A stretch of 64,000 nt of DNA from Symbiodinium natans (Eukaryota > Sar > Dinophyceae > Suessiales > Symbiodiniaceae), in the NCBI GenBank assembly GCA_905221605.1, contig CAJNDS010000125.1:91001-155000 (forward strand). Direction: 5' to 3'. The notes beneath the pieces are model-generated. The model worked only from the letters and a program-made list of their open reading frames with translations, did not search any database and was not told the DNA's origin. The position numbers and the translations under genes were made by a program. Positions 1-9,034 of this stretch are shown in pieces. Every line of letters begins with the position of its first letter. The first letter of the stretch is position 1.

Positions 1-125
1 CTGAAGCCCTGAAGCCCTGAAGCCCTGAAGCCCTGAAGCCCTGAAGCCCTGAAGCCCGCAAGCCCTGAAGCCCTCAAGCCCTGAAGCCCTCAAGCCCTGA
101 AGCCCTCAAGCCCTGAAGCCCTAAA
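1..125. repeat. CTGAAGCCC nonamer array
   Basis: About a dozen copies of a 9-bp unit (CTGAAGCCC, some CTCAAGCCC) run from the left edge. It is a diverged relative of the CCCTAAA unit. No gene is visible in it. The following 125-340 is degenerate A/C-rich repeat. Confidence 0.8.
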
Positions 126-344
126 CGCTGAAAGCGCGAAACTCTCACAGAGAAGCGCGAAACCCACAGGCAGCGTCCAGCCGTGAAACCCACAAGCGCC
201 AGAGAAGGTTTCGACACTACCCCATCAACCCCGAAACCCATTTTTTTGTTGAGCAACTACCCCATCAACCCCGAACCCATTTTTTTTTAGCAACCCTAAA
301 CCCGAAACCCTAAATCCTAAAACCCAGGTGAAGGTCATGGGGGG

Positions 345-410
345 TGGCTAGGTATAGCTGGTTGCAGATATAGCCTCATGCTGGGTACCACTCTGCTGAT
401 AACTACCCAC
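345..410 (-). CDS. Internal exon, unknown protein
   Basis: The minus strand reads SWVVISRVVPSMRLYLQPA after an AG. It is hydrophobic/basic, non-repetitive and preceded by degenerate repeats. Family not recognised. Confidence 0.4.
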
Positions 411-484
411 GAAGCTTCAAGTGGTCTTCTCGAAGCCTAAGCGTGAATTCTAAACCATAAACCCCAAACCCCTGAACCCTCAAC

Positions 485-560
485 GGGGCTCCCCACAGCG
501 GCGGGAAGGAGAGCAGCATGCTGAGCAGGTCCAACCTCCGCACTCGGAAATCTCTGAGGG
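485..560 (-). CDS. Internal exon, unknown protein
   Basis: The minus frame LRDFRVRRLDLLSMLLSFPP is open across the whole GC-rich island. On the plus strand a CCCTAAA-like tract lies on its left and TTTAGGG-like repeats on its right. Leucine-rich; family not recognised. Confidence 0.55.
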
Positions 561-924
561 AGCGCTAGGGCTCAGGGCTTCAGGGTTTAGAGTTTTAGGG
601 TTCAGGGTTTAGCTTAGGTTTTAGGGTTTAGCGCTTTTAACAGTTCCGGGTTTGGGGGCTTACAGGGCTTTAGGGTTGGGGGGTTAAGAAATTTGGGTCT
701 AGCTTCTTATAGGGCTTTTTGGGTTTTTGGGTTTTGGGCTTAGGGATGAAGGGCTGGTTTGTAGTGTTTCAGCGCTTTAAAATTTGTAGCTCGCAAAGGG
801 CGCTAGGGTTTGTAGGGGCTTTTTTGGGGGGGAATTTAATATTAAGCAAGCAATTCGTCAGGATTTCAAGTTTGTGGCAGCCTTGGGGAGCCGTTCTATG
901 GGGAGCGCTGGTGGCTTTCAAGCT

Positions 925-1095
925 GGCTGAAAGTTTAGGATTTGCACAAGGGGACCCGCGACCCTCAACCTCCATACCCTGGCTCCTCCCCGAATGCCAG
1001 GTCCGCGACACCCAGTAAAAAGGCCAGAGGTAGTCGTATCCCAGGAGGATGCCTGGGGCGTGCTGAAGGGCTGGTAGAGATTCGCGCCGTGGGCT
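925..1095 (-). CDS. Exon, unknown protein
   Basis: Two minus frames are open here. The more protein-like reads ILLGYDYLWPFYWVSRTWHS and continues to about 930. The other reads HGANLYQPFSTPQASSWDTT. Aromatic-rich. The plus strand also has a 99-codon frame (719-1018), but its first part is repeat-derived. Frame choice is an inference. Confidence 0.45.
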
Positions 1096-1192
1096 TTAGG
1101 GTTTAGAAACCCCTTCTATGATCCCACTTACCAGACTTACTACTTGCGTAAGGGTATCTGTAAGTGGACTCGTGCGGGCCGTTTATTAGATT

Positions 1193-1193
<1 letters not shown>

Positions 1194-1235
<42 letters not shown>

Positions 1236-1253
1236 GTGTGTGTGTGTGTGTGT
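1194..1253. repeat. TG/CA microsatellite
   Basis: (TG)n with two GGG interruptions. In sense orientation it is a (CA)n tract immediately downstream of the exon at 1258-1346. Confidence 0.95.
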
Positions 1254-1257
1254 TTCT

Positions 1258-1346
1258 TTGCAGGGAGGGCGGGCCGTCTCTATCACATGTTCCTCATAGA
1301 GTTCGGCACCCCAGGAGGGCCACATGTAAACGCAGATCAACTAGCC
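1258..1346 (-). CDS. Exon, unknown protein
   Basis: The minus strand reads MWPSWGAELYEEHVIETARP and runs straight into the CA microsatellite, so the exon must end near 1258. Acidic/aromatic composition, strongly protein-like. Family not recognised. Confidence 0.6.
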
Positions 1347-1390
1347 CGCTGAGAGTCTTAGGGTTTAGGGTTTGGGGTTTGGGGTTTAGG

Positions 1391-1454
1391 TTTTAGGGTT
1401 TAGGGTTTAGGGTTTAGGGTTTAGGGTTTAGGGTTTAGGGTTTAGGGTTTAGGG
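1391..1454 (+). repeat. TTTAGGG array
   Basis: About nine perfect TTTAGGG heptamers, lying upstream in sense of the exon at 1258-1346. Confidence 0.95.
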
Positions 1455-1799
1455 AGGTGTTAAAAGGGGCATTTGGGGGCTTCAGGCCCGCCCCCAACCC
1501 TCTTACAGCGTAGGGGCCATGTGGTGATGGGGGCTCAGGGGCTGAGCGCATTTGGTGCTTAAGGTTCGAGTTTACGGTTTGGAGCTGCGGGTTTTGCTGC
1601 TTAGAGCTTTCGGGTTTAGGGCTTAGGGAGGTGCTAAGAGAGGCATGTGGGGGCTTAGGCTCACCCAAACGCTTAGGGCTCACCCAAGCCCTACCCGAGA
1701 CCTTGACCCCTATAGCCCCTAAACCCTAAACCCTAAACCCTAAACCCTAAACCCTAAACCCTAAACCCTAAATCCCTCCTGACCTTCAATTCCAGCAAA

Positions 1800-1858
1800 G
1801 GAGCCCAACACCCAAACGCCGCCAAGGGCTGCAGCGACCTGCAGATGCTGCGGAGTCT
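1800..1858 (-). CDS. Possible short exon
   Basis: Island bracketed by CCCTAAA (left) and TTTAGGG (right). Two minus frames are open (LRSICRSLQPLAAFGCWAP or TPQHLQVAAALGGVWVLGS). Weak support. Confidence 0.3.
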
Positions 1859-1888
1859 AGGGTTAAAGCCTGCGGCATGGGGACCAAG

Positions 1889-2142
1889 CCTAGGGTTTAG
1901 GGTTTAGGGTTTAGGGTTTAGGGTTTAGGGTTTAGGGTTTAGGGTTTAGGGTTTAGGGTTTAGGGTTTAGGGTTTAGGGTTTAGGGTTTAGGGTTTAGGG
2001 TTTAGGGTTTAGGGTTTTTAGGGTTTAGGGTTTAGGGTTTAGGGTTTAGGGTTTAGGGTTTAGGGTTTAGGGTTTAGGGTTTAGGGTTTAGGGTTTAGGG
2101 TTTAGGGTTTAGGGTTTAGGGTTTAGGGTTTAGGGTTTAGGG
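1889..2142 (+). repeat. Long TTTAGGG array
   Basis: About 36 nearly perfect heptamers with a single TTTTTAGGG slip. One of the longest uniform blocks. Both sides continue into unique sequence, so it is interstitial rather than a chromosome end. Confidence 0.97.
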
Positions 2143-2543
2143 TCCAGGGTTTGGGAGAGTGATTGCGCGGAGCACGACGGGCAGGAATGGCGCGGAGGCG
2201 CCAAAAAAAAAAAACGGAACCCGCCGGCCCAGGTAGTCGGCCACTTGCGGCTTCGTGGGAATTTACAGAGCGATTTAGGGTTTAGGGTTTAGGGTTGGGT
2301 TTGGGGTTTAGGCTTCAGGATTTGGGGTACTTGAAGTTCATGAGCTGCTTCTACTAGTACCACGAATTTCCAAGCCGCACCGGAAAACCCGAAACCTTAC
2401 TCCTCCAATTCACTAAACCTAAGCATCGAACCTTCCTACCCTAAAAACCCTGAAACCCTAAACCTTAGTACCCAGAAACCCTAAACCCTAATTCCCTAAA
2501 GCCCTGAAGCCTTAGCTCTCGACGTTACAATGTAACGTATGAA

Positions 2544-2603
2544 CCTCCAAGTATATTGCTCGAAAAGCCCCAAACCTTGCAACCCAGTTTGACGGAAGCG
2601 TAC
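2544..2603 (-). CDS. Short exon before an introner end
   Basis: The minus strand reads RFRQTGLQGLGLFEQY and stops at a CTTGGAGGTTCAT motif, the terminal sequence of an introner family also seen at 5746, 56901 and 58931. Confidence 0.4.
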
Positions 2604-2683
2604 AACCCTAAACCCTAAACCCTAAACCCTAAACCCTAAACCCTAAACCCTAAACCCTAAACCCTAAACCCTAAACCCCAGCA

Positions 2684-2768
2684 AGAGGCCTTCTTCATGG
2701 TCTCGGGGTCGAGAGCGCCCTTTGAAGGGCGGCCATGGACTTTCCGCTCCTCCTCCGGCGGCTGTTCT
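2684..2768 (-). CDS. Internal exon, unknown protein
   Basis: The minus strand reads PEEERKVHGRPSKGALDPET, charged and fully open. CCCTAAA array on the plus-strand left (2604-2677), TTTAGGG-like repeats on the right. The exon end reads GGG|GTTTAGGG in sense, so the repeat itself supplies a GT donor. Confidence 0.6.
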
Positions 2769-2864
2769 TGATTGATTTAGGGTTTCGGGTTTAGGGTTTA
2801 GGGCTTAGGGTTTAGGGTTGAGGGTCTTAGGGTCTTGGGGTCGTAGGGTCTTAGGGTCTTAGTC

Positions 2865-3081
2865 GCTGCAACGCCTGGCAGTTCACCAGGCCCTTCACCA
2901 GCCCGTCCAGCTGGCTGTAGTACGGGCAGCCAGAGCACCACAGCCCGCGGCACAGCTGGCGCAGATTGAGGCGCGGCTGCTTCTCTGCCATCGCCAGCAA
3001 TGCCTCCTGCTGCAAGGTGATCACGACGGCCAGGCTAGGCTGTGACTCAATGCAAACGGCAGTGTTTGGCAGAACCCCGAC
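2865..3081 (-). CDS. Exon, Cys-containing unknown protein
   Basis: One of the clearest exons: about 70 codons, including QQEALLAMAEKQPRLNLRQL followed by CRGLWCSGCPYYSQLDGLVK. The frame starts just after AG at about 3081 and ends at CTTAGGGTC-type repeats. The C-x5-C-x2-C spacing could be structural or metal-binding, but no family is recognised. Flanked on both sides by the octamer-like unit TTAGGGTC. Confidence 0.7.
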
Positions 3082-3082
3082 T

Positions 3083-3168
3083 TAGGGTCTTAGGGTCTTA
3101 GGGTCTTAGGGTCTTAGGGTCTTAGGGTCTTAGGGTCTTAGGGTCTCAGGGTCTTAGGGTCTTAGGGG
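3083..3168 (+). repeat. TTAGGGTC octamer array
   Basis: Homogeneous block of about ten TTAGGGTC units, an 8-bp variant of the telomere unit. A shorter block lies at 2823-2863 on the other side of the exon at 2865-3081. Confidence 0.9.
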
Positions 3169-3594
3169 TCTTACAGAGCTCTGTAGGCGGATCCAAGGGC
3201 CACATTAAGGGACCATGTAACTTCCCCCAGCCTCTTCGCGGCCTAAACCAAGGCCCTAACGATCCTCTGCGTGGAGGCTGCTCCAAACCAGGAAGCTGTA
3301 AACACTAAGCCCTAAGCTCTAAACGCCAAAAGCTAAGCCTTAGCCCTGAAACTCCTAAATCCTAAAACTGCTAGAGCCCTAAAACTGCTAAACCCCTAAA
3401 CTCCAAACCCTAAACCCTAAACCCGAAAACTCCTACCTAGCACAGCCATCAACTCGCAAACCTGAAGCCCGAAAACCCAAAAAATACCCCTAAACCTGAA
3501 ACCCAAACCCGAAATACCCCCAACCCCAAACCCTAACTCCCCAAAACCCTAAATCCTGTACCCTAAATACCCCAAACCCTCAACTCCCACATGA

Positions 3595-3655
3595 AGGCAA
3601 AAGGGTGCCTGGCCGCCGCTGTAGGCCTCAGGGCCAGCGCGAGCATCACCCTAAA
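3595..3655 (-). CDS. Short exon, unknown
   Basis: The minus strand reads GDARAGPEAYSGGQAPFCLH, Gly/Ala-rich. Repeats on both sides are CCCTAAA-like. Confidence 0.45.
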
Positions 3656-3814
3656 CCCTACAAGCCTAAACGCACTCAAAACCCGAAACCCTAAACCCAC
3701 TTGAGGGTCCTGGGGGTTTAGGGTCCTAAACCCTAAACCCTAAACCCTAAACCCTAAACGCCAAGATCTAGGGTTCAGTGCATGGGACTTAAGTTTTCGA
3801 AGCCCTGGCCTGAT

Positions 3815-3897
3815 AGGGCTGGATGTTGGGCGGGGCCATGGACACGAACTTGTTCTGCCCGTGGGGCGACCTGGGCTGATTGCTGCTGGCCCTCTTG
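3815..3897 (-). CDS. Exon, unknown protein
   Basis: The minus frame PRSPHGQNKFVSMAPPNIQP is open. CCCTAAA array at 3725-3760, TTTAGGG array from 3901. Confidence 0.6.
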
Positions 3898-3900
3898 GGG

Positions 3901-4037
3901 TCAGGGTTTAGGGTTTAGGGTTTGGGGTTTGGGGTTTGGGGTTTAGGGTTTAGGGTTTAGGGTTTAGGGTTTAGGGTTTAGGGTTTAGGGTTTAGGGTTT
4001 AGGGTTTAGGGTTTAGGGTTTAGGGTTTAGGGTTTAG
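3901..4037 (+). repeat. TTTAGGG/TTTGGGG array
   Basis: About 19 heptamers, a few of them TTTGGGG. Confidence 0.95.
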
Positions 4038-4039
4038 TG

Positions 4040-4380
4040 TTCAGCCGGTTTTGGAGTCTAGCCGGTTTAGGGTTTAAAGCAAGTGGCTTAGGGTTTAGGG
4101 TTTCGAGCTGCCTTAGCCGGTATAGGGTAGGTTGAAAGTTTTAGGCTTCGGTTTCGATGATTGAAGGGATGCTGGAACTAAACTTAAGCCTAGAACGAAA
4201 CGGCAGGAAGGTACCTATGAGGGCATCCTACTATTTGGGTCTATCAGCAGACCCCAGCAGAGGAGGAAGGGGTGGTCAAGATGTTGGTCCCTTTCCGTAC
4301 CTCTGTTGCAAAACCTTCCGGTTGGGAGAACCCAACAGGAGACTTTGGGGCTAAAGGGTTTCGAGCTTAGGCATTAGGCC
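4040..4380. other. Intron-like unique sequence
   Basis: No convincing exon. A 65-codon plus frame (4157-4354) is present but has no splice context and no recognisable composition. Confidence 0.4.
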
Positions 4381-4387
4381 TTAGGGA

Positions 4388-4482
4388 CGTAGAACCCCAT
4401 ATGCCGCACGCAGGCTCGAGGTCGTTGGAGGTGTTCTCCGGATTGTAGCCATGGCGTTTCATGGCTTCCAAGAGGCACCGAA
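4388..4482 (-). CDS. Exon, unknown protein
   Basis: The minus strand reads LLEAMKRHGYNPENTSNDLE after TTAG. No telomere array touches it, yet the peptide is strongly protein-like, so the exon signal does not depend on the repeat context. Confidence 0.6.
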
Positions 4483-4734
4483 AACTAACTGGGAGGGGGG
4501 CGGAGTGATCTGACAGTCATGGGTTCTTTTTGGCACCCTGAACTCTAAGGAATCTACTCGGATAGAAACCCAAAAGGCCCAGCTGAAACCTTTGGGGGGT
4601 CCACTGGAGGGTCTTGTGGCTGACGTCTTGGGCAAAGGTTTGGGGTTTGCTAGCAGGATCTAGGGTTGCGTGGCTGAGGGGCTAAGAGTCCCCTAGGAGG
4701 GGGAGCAAAACTGAGGGGGCGAAGCCCCAAGCTA

Positions 4735-4795
4735 GAAGCTTGACGCCGCAACGGCACGTCGAGGGCGGGCACGCCCATCACGAGGCTCCAAGGGG
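4735..4795 (-). CDS. Short exon, unknown
   Basis: The minus strand reads WSLVMGVPALDVPLRRQ. Hydrophobic stretch followed by basic residues. Confidence 0.45.
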
Positions 4796-5276
4796 TTCTA
4801 GGGGTTTGGGGTTTGGGGGTTTAAGGGGTTTGGGGTTCAGGGTTTGGGGGTTAGGGAGGGTTCTAGGGCTTTCGTGGGTTTTAAGGTTTGGTTTGGGGTT
4901 GAATTAGGGTTTAAGTTTTTGGGTTTTGGGATGCGGGCTTGGGGGTTTGGAATATGTTCTTGGAGGTTCATGGCTTGCGAAAAGTTTCGTTTGTAAGTAC
5001 CCCAAGAAAAACGTGACAGTCGAGTGCCACTATAGTGAACCTCAAATGCGGGCTCTTTCTTTGGGATCCGTAGATACCTGCACCCAAGCAAACCCTAAAC
5101 CCTAACCCTAAACCCTAAACCCTAAACCCTAAACCCTGAAAGACTTCCGACATTCTGCCCAAGGTCCCATGGTCCATTCTAGAGGCTCATACACTTAACA
5201 ACAGAAGCAGGGCTTAGGCTTTGGGGCTTCGGTTTTAGGGTTCAGTTCAAGCTCGGAGATAGGAGACCTTCTCGGT

Positions 5277-5385
5277 TTAGGGTTTAGGTTTAGGGTTTAG
5301 GGTTTAGGGTTTAGGGTTTAGGGTTTAGGGTTTAGGGTTTAGAGTTTAGGGTTTAGGGTTTAGGGTTTAGGGTTTAGGGTTTTGG
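5277..5385 (+). repeat. TTTAGGG array
   Basis: About 15 heptamers, directly abutting the inverted-repeat element at 5390-5500. Confidence 0.95.
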
Positions 5386-5389
5386 GTTT

Positions 5390-5500
5390 CTTGGTAGCCC
5401 AGTACTGGCTTCGTAACCATTCTCTAATATGTATATCCTTTTTGGGGTTGGTTACTCTAACAACCTAGAACAAAAAGAATGGTACCGCTGGGCTACCAAG
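5390..5500. mobile_element. Introner, GGTAGCCC family
   Basis: Starts CTTGGTAGCCCAGTA and ends GCTGGGCTACCAAG, giving terminal inverted repeats of about 12 bp. The interior carries the family motif TTTTTGGGGTTGGTTACT. Other copies: 49505-49621, 51016-51220 and, degenerate, 9320-9440 and about 51560-51876. Two of those copies are introns of the PPR gene. Confidence 0.85.
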
Positions 5501-5651
5501 ACTTCGTGCCTACTTCATCACTTTACAAGTACTTCTAGACCCCTAGAACCGAGAAGCTTTACTCCATAGAGACTTCTCAGATTCGGGTCACAGCTACAGG
5601 CATCTGTCTAAACCCCATTCAGACAAAGCAAGAACCATCCTGATCCTTCGC

Positions 5652-5748
5652 TGCTTGCGACGGGACGTCGCCCTTTTCGACGCTAGTCTCCGCGCAGCTC
5701 GCGCAACTCCTTTGCAAGCGGCCTGGCGCGCCGGCAGGGGCGACTCGG
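5652..5748 (-). CDS. Probable exon between two introners
   Basis: GC-rich island (positions approximate) ending where the inverted-repeat element at 5746 begins. Minus frames PLPARQAACKGVARAARRLA and RLQRSCASCAETSVEKGDVP are both open, and a plus frame is open too, so neither strand nor frame is settled. Confidence 0.4.
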
Positions 5749-5868
5749 AGGTTCATGGGTACTTCTAATACCAATGAGAAGTCAACTTAGAACCTATACT
5801 AAAAGGACTTGGGGGAGGGTAAAAAGTGGAGTTTTAACTTGGGGTTACAAGTAACCTGAACCTCCAAG
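5746..5868. mobile_element. Introner, GGAGGTTCATGG family
   Basis: Inverted ends GGAGGTTCATGGGTACTT and AAGTAACCTGAACCTCC. AT-rich interior. Relatives at 56901-57122 and 58931-59083, and single ends at about 2544 and 4955. Confidence 0.7.
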
Positions 5869-6194
5869 CAGGGTCTTAAGTTCAGACTTCCGGGCTTCGG
5901 GTTGAGGGGTATTCGGATTTTGGGGTTGAGTCTGTTGGTCTTTGGGGGTTTAGGTTTTGCTGGTTTGGGTGTAGGGTTTCCAGAAAGGTCCAGGGGTTAG
6001 CTGCTTGAGCTTTTATGATTTGCAGGGCTTTCATATCCAGCAACTCGAATCAGCCCTAACTACTCCCAGCAACCTTACAGCCCAACACCCTACAAAGCCT
6101 AAAGTAGCTCTTGAAAGAACAAGCCGTATAGACAGCCCGCTTCAGGCTTTATGACCTTCCCGACAGGCCAGAAACCATGCCCTAACACAAAACA

Positions 6195-6240
6195 TCGTTC
6201 TCACATGGTTGCCTTCGGCTTGGTGAGCTTGAACTGGGTG
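6195..6240 (-). CDS. Short exon, duplicated motif
   Basis: The minus strand reads TTQFKLTKPKATM. The plus-strand core GTTGC-TTCG-CTTGGTGAGC recurs in the exon at 6345-6450, which suggests exon or segment duplication. Confidence 0.4.
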
Positions 6241-6304
6241 GTGCTTTGAACCCTTTGAAGCAAAGTAAAAAAGGGAAAACGAAAAGCTATCCCAAAGCAC
6301 CTGG
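6239..6304. mobile_element. Small inverted-repeat element
   Basis: A 66-bp segment with ends GGTGCTTTG and CAAAGCACC lying directly against the exon at 6195-6240. Introner-like, but too small and single-copy for certainty. Confidence 0.5.
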
Positions 6305-6344
6305 TTCCCTAAACCCGAAACCTAAACCTTAACCCCTAAACCCT

Positions 6345-6450
6345 AAAACCGCATGGTTGCGTTCGACTTGGTGAGCGTATTTGCTGAGACTCCACAAGCA
6401 TGAGGGGGAGTGCTTCGAGGGCGCGCTGGCGCCTTGTTCAGGCTTGGGGC
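6345..6450 (-). CDS. Exon, unknown
   Basis: The minus strand reads GASAPSKHSPSCLWSLSKYA. A second frame (VSANTLTKSNATM) resembles the exon at 6195-6240 and may be the true frame. CCCTAAA on the left, TTTAGGG on the right. Confidence 0.5.
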
Positions 6451-6621
6451 GTGGGCGGTTTACGGTTTTTGGGGGCCTTGGGGGCCTTGGGGGCTCTGGG
6501 GGTTTAGGGTTTAGGGTTTAGGGTTGAGGGTTGAGGGTTTAGGGTTTAGGGTTTAGGGTTTAGGGTTTAGGGCTAAGGGTTCAGGGTTGAGGGTTTAGGG
6601 CTCAGGGTTCGCCCCTTACCT

Positions 6622-6690
6622 TCCAACATGCCCCCGGGCGCCTCAGCGAGGGCTTCCAACCTCAGCGCGGCAAAGAGAGATTAAAAGCAG
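6622..6690 (-). CDS. Exon with GTAAGG donor
   Basis: The minus strand reads AALRLEALAEAPGGMLE and ends GAAG|GTAAGG, a textbook donor. This supports both strand and frame. Ala/Leu-rich, probably helical. Confidence 0.65.
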
Positions 6691-6775
6691 CCTTAGGGTT
6701 TAGGGTTTAGGGTTTAGGGTTTAGGGTTTAGGGTTTAGGGTTTAGGGTTTAGGGTTTAGGGTTTAGGGTGTAGGG
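6664..6775 (+). repeat. TTTAGGG array
   Basis: About 14 heptamers, upstream in sense of the exon at 6622-6690. Confidence 0.9.
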
Positions 6776-6794
6776 TTCAGGGTGTCTAACTTAC

Positions 6795-6880
6795 ATAGCA
6801 GGGCTTTCTACTGTGGTTAGGGTTCGGAATTCGGTCCGCCGAGATCATCCCGAAATGGGTAAGAAGCTGAAGGTTTCCGA
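6795..6880 (-). CDS. Exon with GTAAGT donor
   Basis: The minus strand reads LLTHFGMISADRIPNPNHSR and ends TAT|GTAAGT. The perfect donor supports it. The upstream intron part (6885-6975) is unique AT-rich sequence. Confidence 0.65.
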
Positions 6881-7047
6881 AATTAGGGGTACCTTATCGG
6901 GGTCCATATTATCAGGAAATCCTATTATTCGGGGGTCTATACTAGCGGTCCCTGATTTTTAACCCCTATATGTTTTCCTAAACCCTAAACCCTAAACCCT
7001 AAACCCCAAACCCTAAACCCTAAAACCCTAAACCCTTCCCATCTAGA

Positions 7048-7116
7048 GGAGGGTGGCAGAGGGTTTTGGGGCACGCTCCGGGTCTAGTTCGGCCCCTGGG
7101 AGCGGTTCGGAGCTTA
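7048..7116 (-). CDS. Exon, unknown
   Basis: The minus strand reads EPLPGAELDPERAPKPSATL. Pro/Glu-rich linker type. CCCTAAA on the left, TTTAGGG on the right. Confidence 0.55.
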
Positions 7117-7164
7117 GGGTTTATGGAGTTTAGGGTGTAGCTCAGGGCTTGTTAAGGTCTAATT

Positions 7165-7711
7165 ATAGCGTTCTGAAGGGGGGGTTCAAGGGGGGTAGGT
7201 ACCTCATCTTTCAAGACAGCATCGTCAGCAACAACCCTCGCTCAGCAAAATCAAGCAGTTCGGGCTCTATGGCGAGGTGAGGAGTGGATTGACAGGTGGG
7301 CGTGGTGTGGATGGAGCAAGCAAGTTGAGAAATGAGGAGAATGCACCTGAGGATGCTGAGGTCGTCGAAAGAAAGACCTTCATCACTGCCTCCTCAAGGG
7401 AAATCCTCGTTGCTGGTGCTTTTGATGGCACTCTGGATGTGACCTTCTTGATGGTCTCGGCGTCGGTGTCTGTGGCAAACTTCACAATAAACGCCACATT
7501 CGCAGTTACAACCAAGCAGATGGAGAACTACAATCCACGATGGAGACAGCCAAATGCATGATGAGTTTCCTGCTCCTGAAGACCTACATCAACGGCAGCG
7601 CCAAAAAGGGATGGGAAACCTTCCGCACGGATGTTGAGTTAGGGAGCCTTATAGGGAATAGTGGGGAGCACATGCCCCCCCTTGAACCTCCCTCCCGTAA
7701 GAACCCTACAA
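7165..7711. mobile_element. Large element with gene-like cargo
   Basis: The left part (GTTCAAGGGGGGTAGGTACC) and right part (CCCCCCCTTGAACC, then CCCGTAAGAACCCTA) match the two ends of the compact element at 39379-39516. Here about 430 bp of unrelated, protein-like sequence sits between them. It looks like an introner that captured a gene fragment, or two half-elements around an exon. Confidence 0.55.
7267..7515 (-). CDS. Protein-like fragment inside element
   Basis: The minus strand reads IVKFATDTDAETIKKVTSRV and PSKAPATRISLEEAVMKVFL in one 82-codon frame. A plus-strand frame (7277-7561) overlaps. No intron signals and no telomere repeats inside. Family not recognised; strand is moderately supported. 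Confidence 0.45.
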   Translation of the reverse strand: MVVTANVAFIVKFATDTDAETIKKVTSRVPSKAPATRISLEEAVMKVFLSTTSASSGAFSSFLNLLAPSTPRPPVNPLLTSP

Positions 7712-7799
7712 TCTAAAAGTCTCAGGATTTAGGTCCAGGGCCTGGGCCTCTACAGCCCCCTGCTTTCTCAGTCTGGGGTGTAGGGTTCAGGTATTTGCG

Positions 7800-7890
7800 G
7801 TCTTTGGGGGGGGGGGGGGGGGGGTTGGGCTGCGGTAACGGACCCAGAGGAAACCTTGTGCTCAGCACCGAATTTGGGCTAGCCTGATTT
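7800..7890 (-). CDS. Exon with poly-Pro end
   Basis: The minus strand reads FGAEHKVSSGSVTAAQPPPP. The proline run comes from a C tract at 7807-7824, which may instead be intronic. Confidence 0.4.
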
Positions 7891-7964
7891 TCGCAACAAC
7901 CTTTTTCCAGGAACCTCCAAAATGGCACCCTAAACCAACCCCCTATGTTCGGAAACCCCTAAAA

Positions 7965-8020
7965 AGGCAGCCAACCTCAGGGCACACTGGTTTGCACGGT
8001 TGCCGGATGAAAGATTTAGG
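7965..8020 (-). CDS. Short exon, unknown
   Basis: The minus strand reads NLSSGNRANQCALRLAAFL. Confidence 0.45.
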
Positions 8021-8059
8021 GCTTAGGGCCGGCGAGGGGGGGGGGGGGGGGGGAGGTGT

Positions 8060-8115
8060 GGATTGGCAGGGCTTCGGGCCCTTCATGCTGACTGTCGGTC
8101 AGCAAGTTCGGGCCA
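8060..8115 (-). CDS. Short exon, unknown
   Basis: The minus strand reads LLTDSQHEGPEALPIHTS and then enters a 17-bp C tract (8036-8052 region). Confidence 0.5.
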
Positions 8116-8254
8116 GCGGTTGAGGTTCAGGGTTTAGGGTTTAAGGGTTCAGGGTTTAGGGTTTGGGGTTTGGGGTTTTGGGGTTTGGGTTTTGGGGCTT
8201 AGGGCAACGTTCATTCAGGCTGAAGTGTTTACACGCAAAAGTTCCGAGGTGCTT

Positions 8255-8330
8255 TGCGACATCTACATGCTGGAATCAAGGTCTGCAACAAGGGGCGAGG
8301 TTGCGTGATGCCATGCTCGTATGCGGGGAT
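8255..8330 (-). CDS. Possible exon
   Basis: The minus strand reads NPRIRAWHHATSPLVADLDS after TTTCAG. One alternative minus frame is also open for part of the stretch. Confidence 0.4.
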
Positions 8331-8424
8331 TCTGAAAGCCCGTCAAAAACGATAAGACCTTCCTGAAAAAAGGGGGCTCCTTGCTAGACAGGGAACCTAC
8401 CTGATGGCTTACGTTTCGTGACTT

Positions 8425-8572
8425 TTGAGCAGCTACACATACACATAGTGCTCACCAAGCATTCGGATGTATGCAGCATGCAGCACCATGCCAGAGCAAA
8501 GGGTGTTGGCAAGGTACATTTTTGCGAAGGCTCTGCGCTGCGTTCGAAGTCCTAGTTGCTGAGTACCCTGGG
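8425..8572 (-). CDS. Exon, unknown protein
   Basis: About 44 codons after an AG, including AKMYLANTLCSGMVLHAAYI and ending EHYVYV then TAG. Hydrophobic with a possible membrane-type segment. The TAG is either a true stop or lies in the next intron. Confidence 0.55.
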
Positions 8573-8754
8573 CCAAAAAAGATTAACCATTCCATCATGG
8601 TAAGATTGCCTTCTCAGCTGCTATACGGGCCAGAACAAATACTAATAGTCTGCCCTTATGGTCCCTATATGATGATACAATAATAAGGCCCCGCCCCCCC
8701 CCCCCACCCCCAAAAAAAAAAGAAAATGACAATAAACCTATTGAAATTATTAAG

Positions 8755-8845
8755 GCCCCTATATGCGTTCGAAATGTTGAGTTTGGTGATCGAGGCCTGG
8801 CGCACTGGGGAGTTGCAGCTGACGGGCATTGGGAATCTGAAGGTT
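8755..8845 (-). CDS. Exon, Gln-rich
   Basis: After CTTCAG the minus strand reads NARQLQLPSAPGLDHQTQHF. A plus frame (8726-8929) covers the same bases but ends in poly-T/poly-G. Confidence 0.5.
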
Positions 8846-8850
8846 TTTGT

Positions 8851-8892
8851 TTTTGTTTTTTTTTTTTTTTTTGGGGGGGGGGGGGGGGGGGT
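8851..8892. repeat. Poly-T/poly-G junction
   Basis: About 16 T followed by about 20 G. A similar T-run/G-run junction occurs at 19851-19874. Confidence 0.9.
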
Positions 8893-8925
8893 GGAGCTTG
8901 TCAGATTTTGTTTGGTTTTTTGGGT

Positions 8926-9028
8926 TTAGGGTTTAGGGTTGAGGGTTTTAGGGTTTAGGGTTTAGGGTTTTAGGGTTTTAGGGTTTTAGGGTTTTAGGGT
9001 TTTAGGGTTTTAGGGTTTTAGGGTTTAG
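8926..9028 (+). repeat. TTTTAGGG octamer-variant array
   Basis: Starts with TTTAGGG and becomes a uniform run of about nine TTTTAGGG units, a locally expanded variant. Confidence 0.95.
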
Positions 9029-9034
9029 GGCTTT

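Noticed and set aside
1889-2142. A true telomere or chromosome end
   Set aside because: Arrays are short, occur in both orientations throughout, and are embedded between unique coding-like islands.
2150-2270. Exon with both strands open next to an A12 run (2205-2216)
   Set aside because: Plus and minus peptides both depend on the homopolymer; neither has supported splice sites.
7277-7561. Plus-strand 94-codon gene
   Set aside because: Lies inside a probable element and is mirrored by a minus frame of better composition; kept only as a minus fragment with low confidence.
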